A stretch of DNA of 59,453 bases from contig NZ_JAQSEA010000294.1 of the NCBI RefSeq assembly GCF_029946185.1, forward strand, positions 1-59,453, read 5' to 3'. The notes below the pieces were generated by a model. That model saw nothing but the letters and a program-made list of their open reading frames with translations. It was not told where the DNA came from and did not search any database. This document shows, piece after piece, positions 41,437 to 53,564 of the stretch (its first letter is position 1; each line of letters opens with the position of its first letter). This stretch comes from Prosthecobacter sp. Its GTDB lineage: Bacteria > Verrucomicrobiota > Verrucomicrobiia > Verrucomicrobiales > Verrucomicrobiaceae. A program made the translations under genes and the position numbers.

Positions 41437-43071
41437 ATGAACTTAGTCCCCGTCATTCCTGACAACGCACCCTTCTCCAATGAACAGCGAGCCTGGCTCA
41501 ATGGCTTCCTCGCGGGTGTTCTTAATCGCGGCTCAGGAGCCGCCGCCGTGTCTGCGCCGCAGGCGGCCATCACGCCGCTGCTCATCGCCTTTGGCAGCCA
41601 GAGCGGCAATGCGGAAAGTTTGGCCAAGCGGCTGGCCAGGGAAGCATCGGGTCGGGGTTTTACAGCGCGAGCTGTGGGCCTCGACTCGCTGCAACCCGCC
41701 GATCTCATCAAGGAAAAAAACATCCTCCTCATCACCAGCACCTGGGGGGAGGGAGACATGCCGGACAATGCGATCTCCTTCTGGGACAGCATCAATCAAA
41801 ACGGCAGCAGCCCGAAACTGGATGGCGTGCAGTACAGCGTCCTGGCTCTGGGCGACAAAAACTATGGCGATACCTTCTGCCTCGCTGGCAAGAAATTGGA
41901 CGCCAGACTCGAAGAGCTGGGGGCCAAACGCATCGTGGACCGGGTTGACTGCGATGTGGAATTTGACGCGCAGGCGAAGACTTGGAGCGCCAATGCCTTC
42001 ACGGCCTTGAGCGGAGATTCAGCAACAGCATCCGTCGCGGTCGTGACAGCAGTGGAGGAAGAAGAGACGGGCTATTCCAAAAAGAAGCCGTTCCCCGCCA
42101 GGCTCATCGCCAACGTTCCCCTCAACAGCCGGGGCAGCAGCAAAGACACACGGCATATTGGTTTCTCGCTGACTGGCAGTGACCTGACCTATGAGGTCGG
42201 AGACGCGCTCGGCGTGTTTGTGCAAAACTGCCCTGAAGTGGTCGATGCGGTCATCGCTGCGCATGCGTTTGATCCGCAGGCGGTGGTGGCTCTGCCAGAC
42301 GGCGGCAACGCATCACTGAGAGATGCGCTCATCAAACACTACGAGGTGAGAACCCTTTATGGAAAAGGGGCTGAGGACAATCTGACGCTCACGGCTTTCG
42401 TGGAAAATCTGCGCAAGCTGCAACCCCGCCTTTATTCGATCGCTTCGAGCATTAAGAAGCATGAGAATGAAGTGCATCTCTGCATCGCTGCGGTCCGCTA
42501 CAGCACCGATGGGGTGGTGCACAAAGGCGTGGCTTCCACCTTCCTCGCGGATCGTCTGCCGCTCGAAGAAACGACGGGGATCTACTTCCACGCTGCAAAT
42601 CATTTTCGCCTGCCTGCGGATCTCACAAGGCCGGTCATCATGGTCGGTCCGGGGACGGGCATCGCGCCGTTCCGTGCCTTCCTCGAAGAGCGCGAGGCGA
42701 CGCAGGCTTCTGGAAAAAACTGGCTGTTCTTCGGCGATCAAAAACGCGTCAGCGACTTTCTCTACCACGACCAGATCATTGAGTGGGTGCAGAAGGGGCA
42801 CCTCACACGCCTCGACACCGCCTTCAGCCGTGATCAGGAAGAAAAGATCTACGTGCAAACCCGCATGCTGCAGGCCGCCACGGAACTCTGGCAATGGCTG
42901 GAGGAGGGGGCGCACTTCTATGTGTGCGGCGATGCCAAACGCATGGCCAAAGATGTCGATGATGCGCTGCACAGCATCATTCAAACCGCCGGAGGCAAAT
43001 CTGCTGATGAAGCCGCCGCTTATGTCACTCAAATGAAAAAGGAGAAACGCTATGCCCGCGATGTCTATTGA
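41437..43071 (+). CDS. CysJ-like flavoprotein reductase of the nitrite/sulfite reductase type
   Basis: A 544-residue diflavin reductase (E. coli CysJ has about 599). An N-terminal 20-residue motif (NAPFSNEQRAWLNGFLAG) is followed by a flavodoxin domain (IAFGSQSGNAESLAKRLA at about 48, LITSTWGEGDMPDNA, ALGDKNYGDTFC), the FAD domain (LQPRLYSIASSI, RLTP region) and an NADPH domain (MVGPGTGIAPFRAFLEER, YVCGDAKRM) with the final YARDVY. It passes electrons from NADPH through FAD and FMN to a siroheme partner, here the next gene, with which it overlaps by 20 nt. The ATG at 41437 fits the family; no Shine-Dalgarno is seen. Confidence 0.88.
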   Translation: MNLVPVIPDNAPFSNEQRAWLNGFLAGVLNRGSGAAAVSAPQAAITPLLIAFGSQSGNAESLAKRLAREASGRGFTARAVGLDSLQPADLIKEKNILLITSTWGEGDMPDNAISFWDSINQNGSSPKLDGVQYSVLALGDKNYGDTFCLAGKKLDARLEELGAKRIVDRVDCDVEFDAQAKTWSANAFTALSGDSATASVAVVTAVEEEETGYSKKKPFPARLIANVPLNSRGSSKDTRHIGFSLTGSDLTYEVGDALGVFVQNCPEVVDAVIAAHAFDPQAVVALPDGGNASLRDALIKHYEVRTLYGKGAEDNLTLTAFVENLRKLQPRLYSIASSIKKHENEVHLCIAAVRYSTDGVVHKGVASTFLADRLPLEETTGIYFHAANHFRLPADLTRPVIMVGPGTGIAPFRAFLEEREATQASGKNWLFFGDQKRVSDFLYHDQIIEWVQKGHLTRLDTAFSRDQEEKIYVQTRMLQAATELWQWLEEGAHFYVCGDAKRMAKDVDDALHSIIQTAGGKSADEAAAYVTQMKKEKRYARDVY

Positions 43072-44806
43072 ACCACCGCCCGTTGCTCCGCCAATGAACG
43101 CTGATTTTTCCAGCGAGCAGAAGCGCTACCTCGAAGGATTTTTTGCCGGCATCGCCGCTGGCGGAGTGTCGTTCGTCGATCTCGCTCCTGCACCCGCTGC
43201 TGCGGCACCCGCCGGACCCTCACTGGATGACCTCACCAAGGAGGAGCGCATCAAGCGTGAGCTGCACCCCTTTGATGCCATCGAGCAACTGGTCATGGAT
43301 GCACGGTGGAACTCCAAGCCCGAGCCGGAGTCGATCTTCCGCTACAAATGGAACGGGCTCTTCTGGCTCAATCCCGTCAAAGACGGCTACATGTGCCGGC
43401 TGCGCATTCCGGGTGGCATCGTGAAAAGCTATCAGCTCCGCGAACTCGCCGCCATCGCCCGCGAGCTCACCACGGGTTACATTCAGATCACCACGCGGAA
43501 CAATTTCCAGATCCGCCTCATCGAGCCGAAGAACTGCCCCGAAGTGCTGCGTCGCATTCAGGGCTGTGGTCTTCATTCCAAAGGAGCGGGAGCGGACAAC
43601 ATTCGCAACATAACGATGAACCCATGCGCGGGGTATGATCCCTATGAGATCATCGATGTGCGCCCGCTGGTGAATGAACTTGCCACGCTGATCATTGCTT
43701 CCAAAGAGTTCTACGATCTGCCACGCAAGTTCAACATCGCCTATGACGGCGGTGGTCTCATCTCAGCTGTAGAAGACACCAACGACATCGGCGCGAGTGC
43801 TGTGAAGATTGGTGAGAACAGCGAAGGCATCGAGCCGGGTGTGTATTTCCGCATCGCGCTCGGTGGTGTCACCGGTCATCAAACCTTCGCCAGTGACTGG
43901 GGAGTGGTTGTGAAGCCTGAGCAACTGAACGACGTCATGGTCGCCTTGCTGCGCGTGTTCATTCAATTCGGCGACCGCACCAACCGCAAAAAGGCGCGCT
44001 TCAAGTATGTCATCGAAGACAAGGGGCTGGATGGCGTGCTCGTCGAAGCTGAGAAGTTCCTCAAATTCAAACTCACCCGCCTCTCACCCACCGCACCCTG
44101 TCAGGCTAAGCGCGAGTTCTCGCAGCAGGGCCACTCGCATGTTGGGACCTTCCCGCAGAAGCAGGACGGCCTGGTGTACATCGGCGCGACGGTGCCCGTG
44201 GGCCAAATGACCGCGAAGCAACTCGACCGCATCGCCGATCTTGCCGACAGCTACGGCTCGGGAGAAATCCGGCTCACGGTTTGGCAGAACCTTATCATCC
44301 CTAACATCAAGAGCGCCTATGCAGTCACCGTGGCGAAGTCACTAAAGAAGCTTGGTTTTCCGAGTGAGCAGTCGAATCTCAAAAGTGGTTTCATTGCGTG
44401 CACGGGCAACAAGTACTGTAAATTTGCCGCCAGCGACACCAAGGGCCACGCCATCGCCATGATGGAGTATCTCGACAAGCGCGTGAAGCTCGACAAGCCC
44501 GTGAACATTCACTTCACCGGTTGCGCGCACTCCTGCGCCCAGCACTTCATGGGAGACATCGGCCTGCTCGGTACCAAGGTGAAGTCTGAAAGCGGAGAGG
44601 GCTACCACATCACTGTTGGGGGTGGCTTTGGCGAGAATCGCAAAGTTGGGCGCCAGATTTTCAGCGGGGTAGAATTTGAATCACTCGGCAGCACGCTGGA
44701 GGCGATGCTGAAAGGCTATCTGGACAAGCGCACTGCGGACGAAAGCTTCCATGCTTTTTGCAACCGGCACACGGTGGGGCAACTGCAGGAGGTGTTCAGT
44801 CTCTGA
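43052..44806 (+). CDS. siroheme-[4Fe-4S] nitrite/sulfite reductase (NirA-like)
   Basis: A 584-residue protein. It has two ferredoxin-like half domains (GIVKSYQLRELAAIARELTTGYIQITTRNNFQIR near 130) and the cluster/siroheme ligands CTGNKYC (Cys450, Cys456) and CAHSC (Cys491, Cys495). It reduces nitrite to ammonium with six electrons (or sulfite to sulfide). The island context favours nitrite. Electrons would come from the overlapping flavoprotein gene rather than ferredoxin. An N-terminal motif (NADFSSEQKRYLEGFFAG, residues 15-32) closely matches that of the flavoprotein. The ATG at 43052 is backed by AAGGAG at 43039-43044; a second ATG is at 43061. Confidence 0.9.
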   Translation: MPAMSIEPPPVAPPMNADFSSEQKRYLEGFFAGIAAGGVSFVDLAPAPAAAAPAGPSLDDLTKEERIKRELHPFDAIEQLVMDARWNSKPEPESIFRYKWNGLFWLNPVKDGYMCRLRIPGGIVKSYQLRELAAIARELTTGYIQITTRNNFQIRLIEPKNCPEVLRRIQGCGLHSKGAGADNIRNITMNPCAGYDPYEIIDVRPLVNELATLIIASKEFYDLPRKFNIAYDGGGLISAVEDTNDIGASAVKIGENSEGIEPGVYFRIALGGVTGHQTFASDWGVVVKPEQLNDVMVALLRVFIQFGDRTNRKKARFKYVIEDKGLDGVLVEAEKFLKFKLTRLSPTAPCQAKREFSQQGHSHVGTFPQKQDGLVYIGATVPVGQMTAKQLDRIADLADSYGSGEIRLTVWQNLIIPNIKSAYAVTVAKSLKKLGFPSEQSNLKSGFIACTGNKYCKFAASDTKGHAIAMMEYLDKRVKLDKPVNIHFTGCAHSCAQHFMGDIGLLGTKVKSESGEGYHITVGGGFGENRKVGRQIFSGVEFESLGSTLEAMLKGYLDKRTADESFHAFCNRHTVGQLQEVFSL

Positions 44807-44809
44807 GCC

Positions 44810-46402
44810 ATGATTCGTGATCTGGAGCGCTCGATCTCAGCTGGCGGTTCCTCCGTCAGCATCATCGACGCGGCCCTCCGCGAGCAGCAGACGCTGCGCA
44901 CGCCTGTCGCGCTTTTTGCTGAAGAGTACGATGCCAAATCCGTCCGCGAACGCTTCACTCATCTCATTCCGCTCAGCAAGCCGAGTCCCGGTGAGCAGTA
45001 TGGTTTCGAGGTGAATCTTGATGCCTGCACCGGCTGCAAGGCATGTGTGGCTGCCTGCCATTCGCTGAACGGACTCGATGAGGGCGAAAGCTGGCGTGAT
45101 ATGGGCCTGCTCGTGGGTACACGGAAGCAGCCCTATCTGCAAACCGTCACAACAGCCTGTCATCACTGCGCCGATCCTGCCTGTGCGGAAGGCTGTCCGG
45201 TGCTGGCCTATGATAAAGACGCCGTGACCGGCATCGTGCGGCATCTGGATGATCAGTGCATCGGCTGCAGCTACTGCATTTTGAAATGCCCGTATGAGGT
45301 GCCGAAGTTCAATCTGAAGCGCGGCATTGTACGCAAATGCGACATGTGCCAGGGTCGGCTGGCGGAAGGTGAGGCGCCTGCCTGTGTGCAGTCCTGCCCA
45401 AATGAAGCGATCAAAATCAAAGTGGTGAAACTCGATGCCGTGCCGGATCGCGGCAGCATCATCGCGGGCGCATTTGATTCGAGCTACACACGGCCCACCA
45501 CGACCTACGTGTCGGCGCAACCAACTCCTGCCGCTGCCAGACCTGCGGATGCCGGACGGCTGGATCTCGATGAGGCGCATCACGATCCGCTCGCGTGGAT
45601 GCTGGTGCTCACGCAGATGAGCGCCGGGGGATTCATCGGCTGCGCCATCGCCATGTGGTTGAATCTGCTGACACTCTCACAGGCCGCCATCACGAGCGCC
45701 GCAGCGCTCACCCTAGGTTTGATTGGTGTCGCTTTGAGCACGCTGCATCTGGGGCAGCCGCTGAAAGCCTGGCGTGCCTTTCTCGGCTGGCGCAAATCAT
45801 GGCTGTCACGCGAGATCATGGCCTTCGGTGCTTTGCCGGCAGGTGGTCAGGCCATCTTCGCCACCTGGTGGCTGGGAAATTATGAGTGGATGAAGCTCGC
45901 CGTCACCGGCACCGCCGCCGCTGCCGTGATCGCCGTCTGGTGCTCGGTGATGGTCTATGTGGACACACGCAGACCGTTTTGGTCGATGCCCAATGTGGCC
46001 GCCAAATTCCTCGGCACCATGCTGCTGCTCGGAGCTGGATTGTGCTCTCTAGTCTGGAGTTGCATCGGCCTAGCGATCGCGGCATGGGCCATGGCATTCG
46101 CACTGATCTTTCGCTGGAGTTTGTCGATCTGGGAAATTTCCAGCTACCGCCGTGCCTTGGAGAATGAAGAATGCCTGTGGCACAAGTCGGCACGCATATT
46201 GCAGAAACATCTCGCCAAGCGGATCGAACTGCGTGGTCTGCTGCTTATCGCCACAGGTCTGGTGATTCCCGTTATTATTTCCGCCGGTGCTTCGGTGCCA
46301 TGGATGTTCGGTCTTTCATTGCTGCTCATGTTTGGCAGCCAGTTGATGGAGAGGTTGTATTTTTTCACCGCCGCTGCAGGTTCAAAGATGCCGGGGAACT
46401 GA
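44810..46402 (+). CDS. fused DmsB-DmsC-like electron transfer subunit (4x [4Fe-4S] plus membrane anchor)
   Basis: A 530-residue fusion. After about 70 extra residues, the ferredoxin-type part holds four cluster motifs: [12 protein letters not shown] (Cys73 on), [26 protein letters not shown] and CDMC...CVQSCP. From about residue 260 there are eight hydrophobic helices as in DmsC/YnfH anchors. DmsB/DmsC-type proteins take electrons from quinol to a molybdoenzyme. Here it is followed at 2 bp by NasA, so it should feed NasA from the quinone pool. There is no Tat signal on NasA, so its clusters would face the cytoplasm. Confidence 0.9.
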   Translation: MIRDLERSISAGGSSVSIIDAALREQQTLRTPVALFAEEYDAKSVRERFTHLIPLSKPSPGEQYGFEVNLDACTGCKACVAACHSLNGLDEGESWRDMGLLVGTRKQPYLQTVTTACHHCADPACAEGCPVLAYDKDAVTGIVRHLDDQCIGCSYCILKCPYEVPKFNLKRGIVRKCDMCQGRLAEGEAPACVQSCPNEAIKIKVVKLDAVPDRGSIIAGAFDSSYTRPTTTYVSAQPTPAAARPADAGRLDLDEAHHDPLAWMLVLTQMSAGGFIGCAIAMWLNLLTLSQAAITSAAALTLGLIGVALSTLHLGQPLKAWRAFLGWRKSWLSREIMAFGALPAGGQAIFATWWLGNYEWMKLAVTGTAAAAVIAVWCSVMVYVDTRRPFWSMPNVAAKFLGTMLLLGAGLCSLVWSCIGLAIAAWAMAFALIFRWSLSIWEISSYRRALENEECLWHKSARILQKHLAKRIELRGLLLIATGLVIPVIISAGASVPWMFGLSLLLMFGSQLMERLYFFTAAAGSKMPGN

Positions 46403-46404
46403 CT

Positions 46405-48597
<2,193 letters not shown>

Positions 48598-48607
48598 CCT
48601 GGTTGCG

Positions 48608-51139
48608 CTACTCGATTTTCCGCACCGCCGTTAGTACCAGCGTAGGCTTCCCATCTTCACGCGCCTGCGCCAGATCTACACTGAATTCCGCCTGCCAGTC
48701 GTTGAGGTCTTCGGGGTCGATGAAGACCTGGCAGATGCGCCATGTCCCGTTGTCTTCGCTTGGCTCCACATAGGTGTGGCGGCCGTTGCGGGCTTCGTTG
48801 TCGAGGCGGATGCGCTCATGGTCGGCGTAGTAGGATTCCATGGTGGCTGCCAGGGCATCGGCATTCAGTGAACTGCTGACGGTGGCGATGGCCTGTGCAT
48901 AGTTTTCTATCACCAGCGGACGCAGGAATCGGAAAATTTCCGTCCGAATAAGGGCGGTGAACTCGCGTTTGTTGCGAGTGATGTCAGGGGCTTCGGTGGG
49001 CTTTTCCTCCTGCGCATCTGGATTGAAATTGGGGTCGCGCATGCGTTCCCATTCGTCGAGGAGGCTGGAGTCCGTGCCTCTCAGCACGCCAGCGATCCAT
49101 GCTTCCATTTCCTGCACGGTCTCGGTTTTGAAATTGTCAGGCACGGTCTGCGCGAGGACTTTGTGAACACCGGAGAGATGGCGCAGCAGCACGCCTTCAG
49201 CGCGGTGCAGTTCGTAGTCGTTGATGTAGTCGCTGAAGGTGCGGAAGTTTTCGAACATTTCGCGGGCGATGCTCTTGGGGCGAATGTTTTCCTGGCCGAT
49301 CCATGGGTGCGCTTCGCTGAAGGCGTTGAAGGTGTTGTAGATGAAGTCGCGGCAGGGTTTCGGGTATTCCAGCTCTTCCAGTTTGGCGATGCGTTCTTCA
49401 AACGGCACGCCTTCATTCTTCATCGCCAGCATGGCTTCGTCCTTCACCTGATCAAGCTGCCGACGCAGAATGATGTCCGGGTTTTCTAGAATGGATTCGC
49501 ACAGGGTCATGATATCCGCCGCATACGTGGGCGAAGCAGGATCAATGAGCGCGAGCGTATCGATGAGATAAAGCGAGAGCGTGTAATTCAGCGAGAAATC
49601 CTCCTGCAACTCCACGTTGAGCCGCAGCTTGGTTCCATCGGCAGGGCGTTGCGCGGTGGGAATGATCTCAATGATCTTGCGCTGCACCAGCGCGCGGAAG
49701 AGCTGCCATGCACGCTTCTCGTGCTGCTTTTTCGCATTGGCGGTTTCATGCGAGTCCGCAATGAGCTGGCGCATGGCCGCACAGGCATCGCCGGGTCTGC
49801 TGAGCACCTGCAGGAGCATGCCATGGGAAACCTGAAAGCGTGAGGTCAGCGGCTCGGGCGTGGCGCTTTGCAGCTTCTTGAAGGTGTCTTCATTCCAGCC
49901 CACGAAGCCCTCGGGTGCTTTCTTTTTCACCATCTTGCGCATCTTCTTCACGTCCCCTGCGGCCTTGGCCTCCATCTTGGCATTTTCCACGACGTGCTCC
50001 GGTGCCTGGCAGACGACATAGCCCACGTCGTCATAGCCACGCCGTCCGGCTCGTCCGGTGATCTGGTGGAAATCACGCGCGCTCAGAGTCGCCACCTTCT
50101 CGCCGCCATACTTGCTTAGGCGCGTGAGCAACACGGTGCGGATCGGCACGTTCACGCCGACGCCGAGGGTGTCCGTGCCGCAGATGACCTTAAGCAGGCC
50201 GCGCTGCGCCAGCTTTTCGACCAGCACACGGTATTTCGGCAGCAGGCCGGCATGATGAATGCCAATGCCATGGCTGAGGTATTTTTTCACTTCCTTGCCA
50301 TAGGGGCTGGTGAACTTGGCACCGACCAGCTCCTCCTTGATCGATGCCTTTTCCGCTGCCGTGCAGAAATTCAGGCTCATCAAATCCTGCGCCGCCTGCG
50401 CGGCATCGTTCTGCGTGAAGTGGACGAGATACACCGGCGCTTTGTTTGCCGAGACAAGTTCCTGTAAGGTCACATCCACCGAAGTCTGCGCATAGCTGAA
50501 CTCCAGCGGCACCGGCCGCTCATACGCGGCTACAATGGAGGTCTCCGCCTTCGTCAGGCGCGTGAGGCCTTCTTTGAAAAACTCCGTGCCCCCCATCGTG
50601 GCTGACATCAGCAGAAAGCGGGACTCGCTCAGGGTGAGCAGCGGTACCTGCCAGGCCACGCCGCGCTCACGGTCGGAGTAGTAGTGAAACTCGTCCATGA
50701 TCACCTCGCGGAACGGAGCCTTCGCTCCGTCACGCAGCGCGTAGTTGGACAGAATTTCTGCTGTGCAGCAGAGGATGGGTGCGGAGCGGTTCACCGTGGC
50801 ATCTCCGGTGGCCATGCCGACGTTGTCGGGGCCAAAGTCACGGCATAGCGCGAGGAATTTCTCATTCACCAGCGCCTTGATCGGACAGGTGTACACGGAG
50901 CGCTGCCCCTTGGCCAGTGAGCGGAAGTGCATGGCCAGTGCCACCAACGATTTGCCGGAGCCGGTGGGGGTGTTGAGGATCACATTGCGATCATCAAACA
51001 ACTCTAGAATGGCTTCTTCCTGCGCGGGGTAGAGCTCCAGCTTTTTCTCTGCCACGTAATCGAGAAATGCCGCCAGCAGCTCGTCATTGGAGCAGTCGGT
51101 GGATTTGGGAAGTCGGCGCAGCAGCGGGTGGTCGGTCAT
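48608..51139 (-). CDS. Ski2-like DEAD/DExH RNA helicase with DUF3516 C-terminus
   Basis: An 843-residue superfamily 2 helicase. Motifs: Walker [10 protein letters not shown] near residue 58, DEFH (Walker B, DExH form), SAT in [28 protein letters not shown], and [13 protein letters not shown] (motif VI). The C-terminal half (about 440-843) matches the DUF3516 region of a helicase family common in Actinobacteria and PVC bacteria, with [19 protein letters not shown] near the end. It probably remodels RNA or DNA; substrate unknown. The ATG at 51139 is chosen, 12 bp inside a longer reading. It converges on nasA with 10 bp between stops, with no visible terminator. Confidence 0.9.
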   Translation of the reverse strand: MTDHPLLRRLPKSTDCSNDELLAAFLDYVAEKKLELYPAQEEAILELFDDRNVILNTPTGSGKSLVALAMHFRSLAKGQRSVYTCPIKALVNEKFLALCRDFGPDNVGMATGDATVNRSAPILCCTAEILSNYALRDGAKAPFREVIMDEFHYYSDRERGVAWQVPLLTLSESRFLLMSATMGGTEFFKEGLTRLTKAETSIVAAYERPVPLEFSYAQTSVDVTLQELVSANKAPVYLVHFTQNDAAQAAQDLMSLNFCTAAEKASIKEELVGAKFTSPYGKEVKKYLSHGIGIHHAGLLPKYRVLVEKLAQRGLLKVICGTDTLGVGVNVPIRTVLLTRLSKYGGEKVATLSARDFHQITGRAGRRGYDDVGYVVCQAPEHVVENAKMEAKAAGDVKKMRKMVKKKAPEGFVGWNEDTFKKLQSATPEPLTSRFQVSHGMLLQVLSRPGDACAAMRQLIADSHETANAKKQHEKRAWQLFRALVQRKIIEIIPTAQRPADGTKLRLNVELQEDFSLNYTLSLYLIDTLALIDPASPTYAADIMTLCESILENPDIILRRQLDQVKDEAMLAMKNEGVPFEERIAKLEELEYPKPCRDFIYNTFNAFSEAHPWIGQENIRPKSIAREMFENFRTFSDYINDYELHRAEGVLLRHLSGVHKVLAQTVPDNFKTETVQEMEAWIAGVLRGTDSSLLDEWERMRDPNFNPDAQEEKPTEAPDITRNKREFTALIRTEIFRFLRPLVIENYAQAIATVSSSLNADALAATMESYYADHERIRLDNEARNGRHTYVEPSEDNGTWRICQVFIDPEDLNDWQAEFSVDLAQAREDGKPTLVLTAVRKIE

Positions 51140-51188
51140 TTGCCTGCACATCGCCTGCGGTCAGCACGCATGCAACAGCGTGACGAGA

Positions 51189-52124
51189 TCAAAACGGAGG
51201 CGGACCGAAACCGGGGGGCGGTCGCATGCCTGGGCCGCCGCGCCTGCCGCGTCCCGGCGGGCCGAAGCCGCCGCCGGGTGGACCACGACGTGCAAAGCTG
51301 GCATCTGGCGTGCCGGCGAACTGACGCGGTATGTAGGGATACTCATCCGTGAGCACGTAGTAGTAGGTGCCTTGGGGAAATTCCGGGGTCACACCGGCTC
51401 GCCCGTTGCTGGCGTCGAGGTCGCCACTGCCTTCGATGTATTCGTAGTCCTGCACAAAGGCACCATCATACTTGCCGCCGGGGGAGCCAGTGGGGCGTGT
51501 GCCCTTCTTGATGGCGTAGCTGGGGGTAAGTTTTTTCAAGGTGCTGCCGGCATCTTTGGCATCGCTGTAGCCCGAGGGGCCATAGATGGGGAAACCATCC
51601 GCCGCCCAGCCGACGAGCACCATCTGCGACTTATCTCCGCCGATTTTTTCGAGCATGCCATTCGGAATGCCGTGGTAATGGTAGGCTCCGTTGGGCTGCA
51701 CATGCGCGTTGCTGGCATCGAGTCCGAGATCGATCGCGCCGCCATGCGGTTCATACTGCCAGCCGCTGGCTGGATTGCCCTGCCACCATTCGGCCGCGAA
51801 GGGGTCAAACAAGACGCCGTTTACCGCGATGCCGAAGGGTTGCATGTGAAAGGGCACCGGCTTCTCCGCTAACTTGGGGTGCAGTGGAACCTTGTAGTCG
51901 TAGCTCTGCGGGGAGATCACATTGGGATTGTGCCGGTTAGGAAACTGGCCGGGCTCATGATTGGGAATACCGTTGGCCTGAATGCGACGGTAATTGCTCT
52001 CGCTGGTGATCTTCACTTCGCTTGTCGGCAGTTGAGATGAAGCGGCGAGGCAGGCGGACACGAGAACGGTGCTGCTCACTTTGAGCAGCATGGCAGGAGT
52101 GGCTGTGAAGCGGGAAAATCGCAT
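51189..52124 (-). CDS. YHYH-domain secreted protein with Gly/Arg/Pro-rich tail
   Basis: A 311-residue protein with a signal peptide (about 1-28, PAMLLKVSSTVLVSACLAASS; the Cys in ACLAASS resembles a lipobox). The YHYH signature is GAYHYHGIPNG, with HEPGQFPNRHNPN, GWAADGFPIYGPSGY and PEFPQGTYYYVLTDEYPYIPR around it. The family is probably metal-binding and its activity is not described. The last 40 residues are Gly/Arg/Pro-rich (GRGRRGGPGMRPPPGFGPPP). It is divergent from the XylR-type regulator across a 161-bp gap. Confidence 0.85.
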   Translation of the reverse strand: MRFSRFTATPAMLLKVSSTVLVSACLAASSQLPTSEVKITSESNYRRIQANGIPNHEPGQFPNRHNPNVISPQSYDYKVPLHPKLAEKPVPFHMQPFGIAVNGVLFDPFAAEWWQGNPASGWQYEPHGGAIDLGLDASNAHVQPNGAYHYHGIPNGMLEKIGGDKSQMVLVGWAADGFPIYGPSGYSDAKDAGSTLKKLTPSYAIKKGTRPTGSPGGKYDGAFVQDYEYIEGSGDLDASNGRAGVTPEFPQGTYYYVLTDEYPYIPRQFAGTPDASFARRGPPGGGFGPPGRGRRGGPGMRPPPGFGPPPF

Positions 52125-52205
52125 GTTGTGGGGGGGGGAACCCGGTGGGAGGGGATTCGTTACAAGAATAATGCGCGGTGAGGCTCCGCAGCCAGAGTTC
52201 CAGAA

Positions 52206-52225
52206 TCGGGGTCGAGTGACCCCGA
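52206..52225. promoter_or_regulatory. perfect 8-bp inverted repeat, candidate operator of the XylR-type gene
   Basis: TCGGGGTC-GAGT-GACCCCGA is a perfect inverted repeat 60 bp upstream of the regulator start, in the divergent gap. LacI-like binding domains favour such palindromes, but this regulator binds DNA through AraC helices, which usually prefer direct repeats; so the assignment is tentative. Confidence 0.4.
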
Positions 52226-52285
52226 CACCTTGGGTGGGGCGATTCGCGCTTGCTTCTGGGCTTGAATTCCGGTTTGCATCTATTC

Positions 52286-53470
52286 ATGCCGAAGGCCTCA
52301 AGTTCCAATCCCGCCCGCATCCCGCAGGTCGCTGTCCTTGTCGATACTTCGCGTTCGTATGGCCGTGACATCGTGCGCGGCATCCGGCGCTATGTGGCGG
52401 AGCATGGGCCGTGGTCGCTTTATCTGGAGCCGCGTGATCTGCACAGCCGATTCCCGGACTGGCTCAAAGACTGGCCCGGTGATGGTATTCTCTCACGTAC
52501 CGTCGATGCCGCGATGCTGCACCAGCTCAAGGCGACGAAGCTGCCGGTGATCGAGCTTCGCACCACGGTGCTGCCTCATTCATTTCCGTTTGTTGGTATG
52601 GACAACTGCATCGTGGGCACGCGAGTGGCCGAACATCTGCGCAATCGCGGCTTTCAGCGATTTGCCTGCTACCTCGACACTGCCGAGGCTTTCTTCGTGG
52701 AGCGCAGCGAGTTCTTTGTGCAGACGCTGCGAGCGCATGGCTTTGAGTGCTCCGTGTTCAAGCCTGGTTTGGCAGGCAAGCAGCGGCTGCGCTGGGATGA
52801 GCACCAGCGTGCGCTGTCCGAATGGCTGACGTCTTTGGAGAAGCCGGTGGGGGTCTTTGCCGTGAATGACCAGCTCGGCTTCTGGCTGCTGGATGCGGCA
52901 CGCCGTGCAGGCATCGCCGTGCCGGAGGAGGTGGCAGTGGTCGGGGCGGAGAATGACAACATGCTCTGTGATACTGCCTCGCCGCCGCTTTCCAGCGTGC
53001 GCTTGCGCGGTCAGGCCGTGGGGTATGATGCGGCGCGCATCCTGGATGAATGGATGGCGAAAAAGCGCATCCCCAAGGCTGGCGAAAAACATCTGCTGGC
53101 ACCGGGAGACATCGTGGTGCGTCAGTCCAGTGACATCGTCGCGGTGGAAGATCCTCGCATCGCCGCCGCGCTGCGCTTTATCCGCCAGCATGCGACGGAG
53201 CAGATCGACGTGACGCGGGTCGCGCGGGAGACCGCGCTGTCACGCAGTGTGCTGGAGCGCCGCATGAAGGCTCTCATTGGCCGTAGTCCCGGGGAGGAGA
53301 TCAATCGCATCCGCTTTGCTGCGGTGGAGAAGCTGCTCACGCAAACCGATCTCACGCTGGATGCCATCGCGGCGCGCTGCGGCTTCACACATCCGCAGTA
53401 TATGGCCGAGGCGTTTCGGAAACGTGCAGGCATGACGCCGGGGGAGTTTCGTCGGCAACGCGCTGTCTGA
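52286..53470 (+). CDS. XylR-type transcriptional regulator (LacI-like sensor plus AraC DNA-binding)
   Basis: A 394-residue regulator. Residues 10-280 are a periplasmic-binding-protein-like sensor of the LacI type (VAVLVDTSRSYGRDIVRGIRRY, GVFAVNDQLGFWLLDAARRAGIAVPEEVAVVGAEND). The C-terminus (about 290-390) has two AraC helix-turn-helix motifs (VTRVARETALSRSVLERRMKALIGRSPGEEINRIR, AIAARCGFTHPQYMAEAFRKRAGMTPGEFR). Such proteins control sugar catabolism, for example xylose; no sugar gene adjoins, so the effector is unknown. The ATG at 52286 fits the sensor start. Confidence 0.9.
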   Translation: MPKASSSNPARIPQVAVLVDTSRSYGRDIVRGIRRYVAEHGPWSLYLEPRDLHSRFPDWLKDWPGDGILSRTVDAAMLHQLKATKLPVIELRTTVLPHSFPFVGMDNCIVGTRVAEHLRNRGFQRFACYLDTAEAFFVERSEFFVQTLRAHGFECSVFKPGLAGKQRLRWDEHQRALSEWLTSLEKPVGVFAVNDQLGFWLLDAARRAGIAVPEEVAVVGAENDNMLCDTASPPLSSVRLRGQAVGYDAARILDEWMAKKRIPKAGEKHLLAPGDIVVRQSSDIVAVEDPRIAAALRFIRQHATEQIDVTRVARETALSRSVLERRMKALIGRSPGEEINRIRFAAVEKLLTQTDLTLDAIAARCGFTHPQYMAEAFRKRAGMTPGEFRRQRAV

Positions 53471-53509
53471 GTTCAGGAATGTGGGGCTTCGGATTCAGGC
53501 ACCCCCAAG

Positions 53510-53542
53510 AAAAAGGGCGGTCCCGGTGAATCGGAACCGCCC
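53510..53542 (-). terminator. rho-independent terminator of the small secreted-protein gene
   Basis: On the minus strand GGGCGGTTCC pairs with GGGACCGCCC (one mismatch-like pair) followed by five Ts. It lies 23 bp past the gene stop. Confidence 0.8.
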
Positions 53543-53564
53543 TAGGGAATGCTTCAATGACCCA

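Noticed and set aside
43052-44806. Calling the siroheme enzyme a dedicated sulfite reductase (CysI)
   Set aside because: The motif is shared by both families, but all neighbours belong to nitrate metabolism and no sulfate-assimilation gene is present; nitrite reductase is the better call, not proven.
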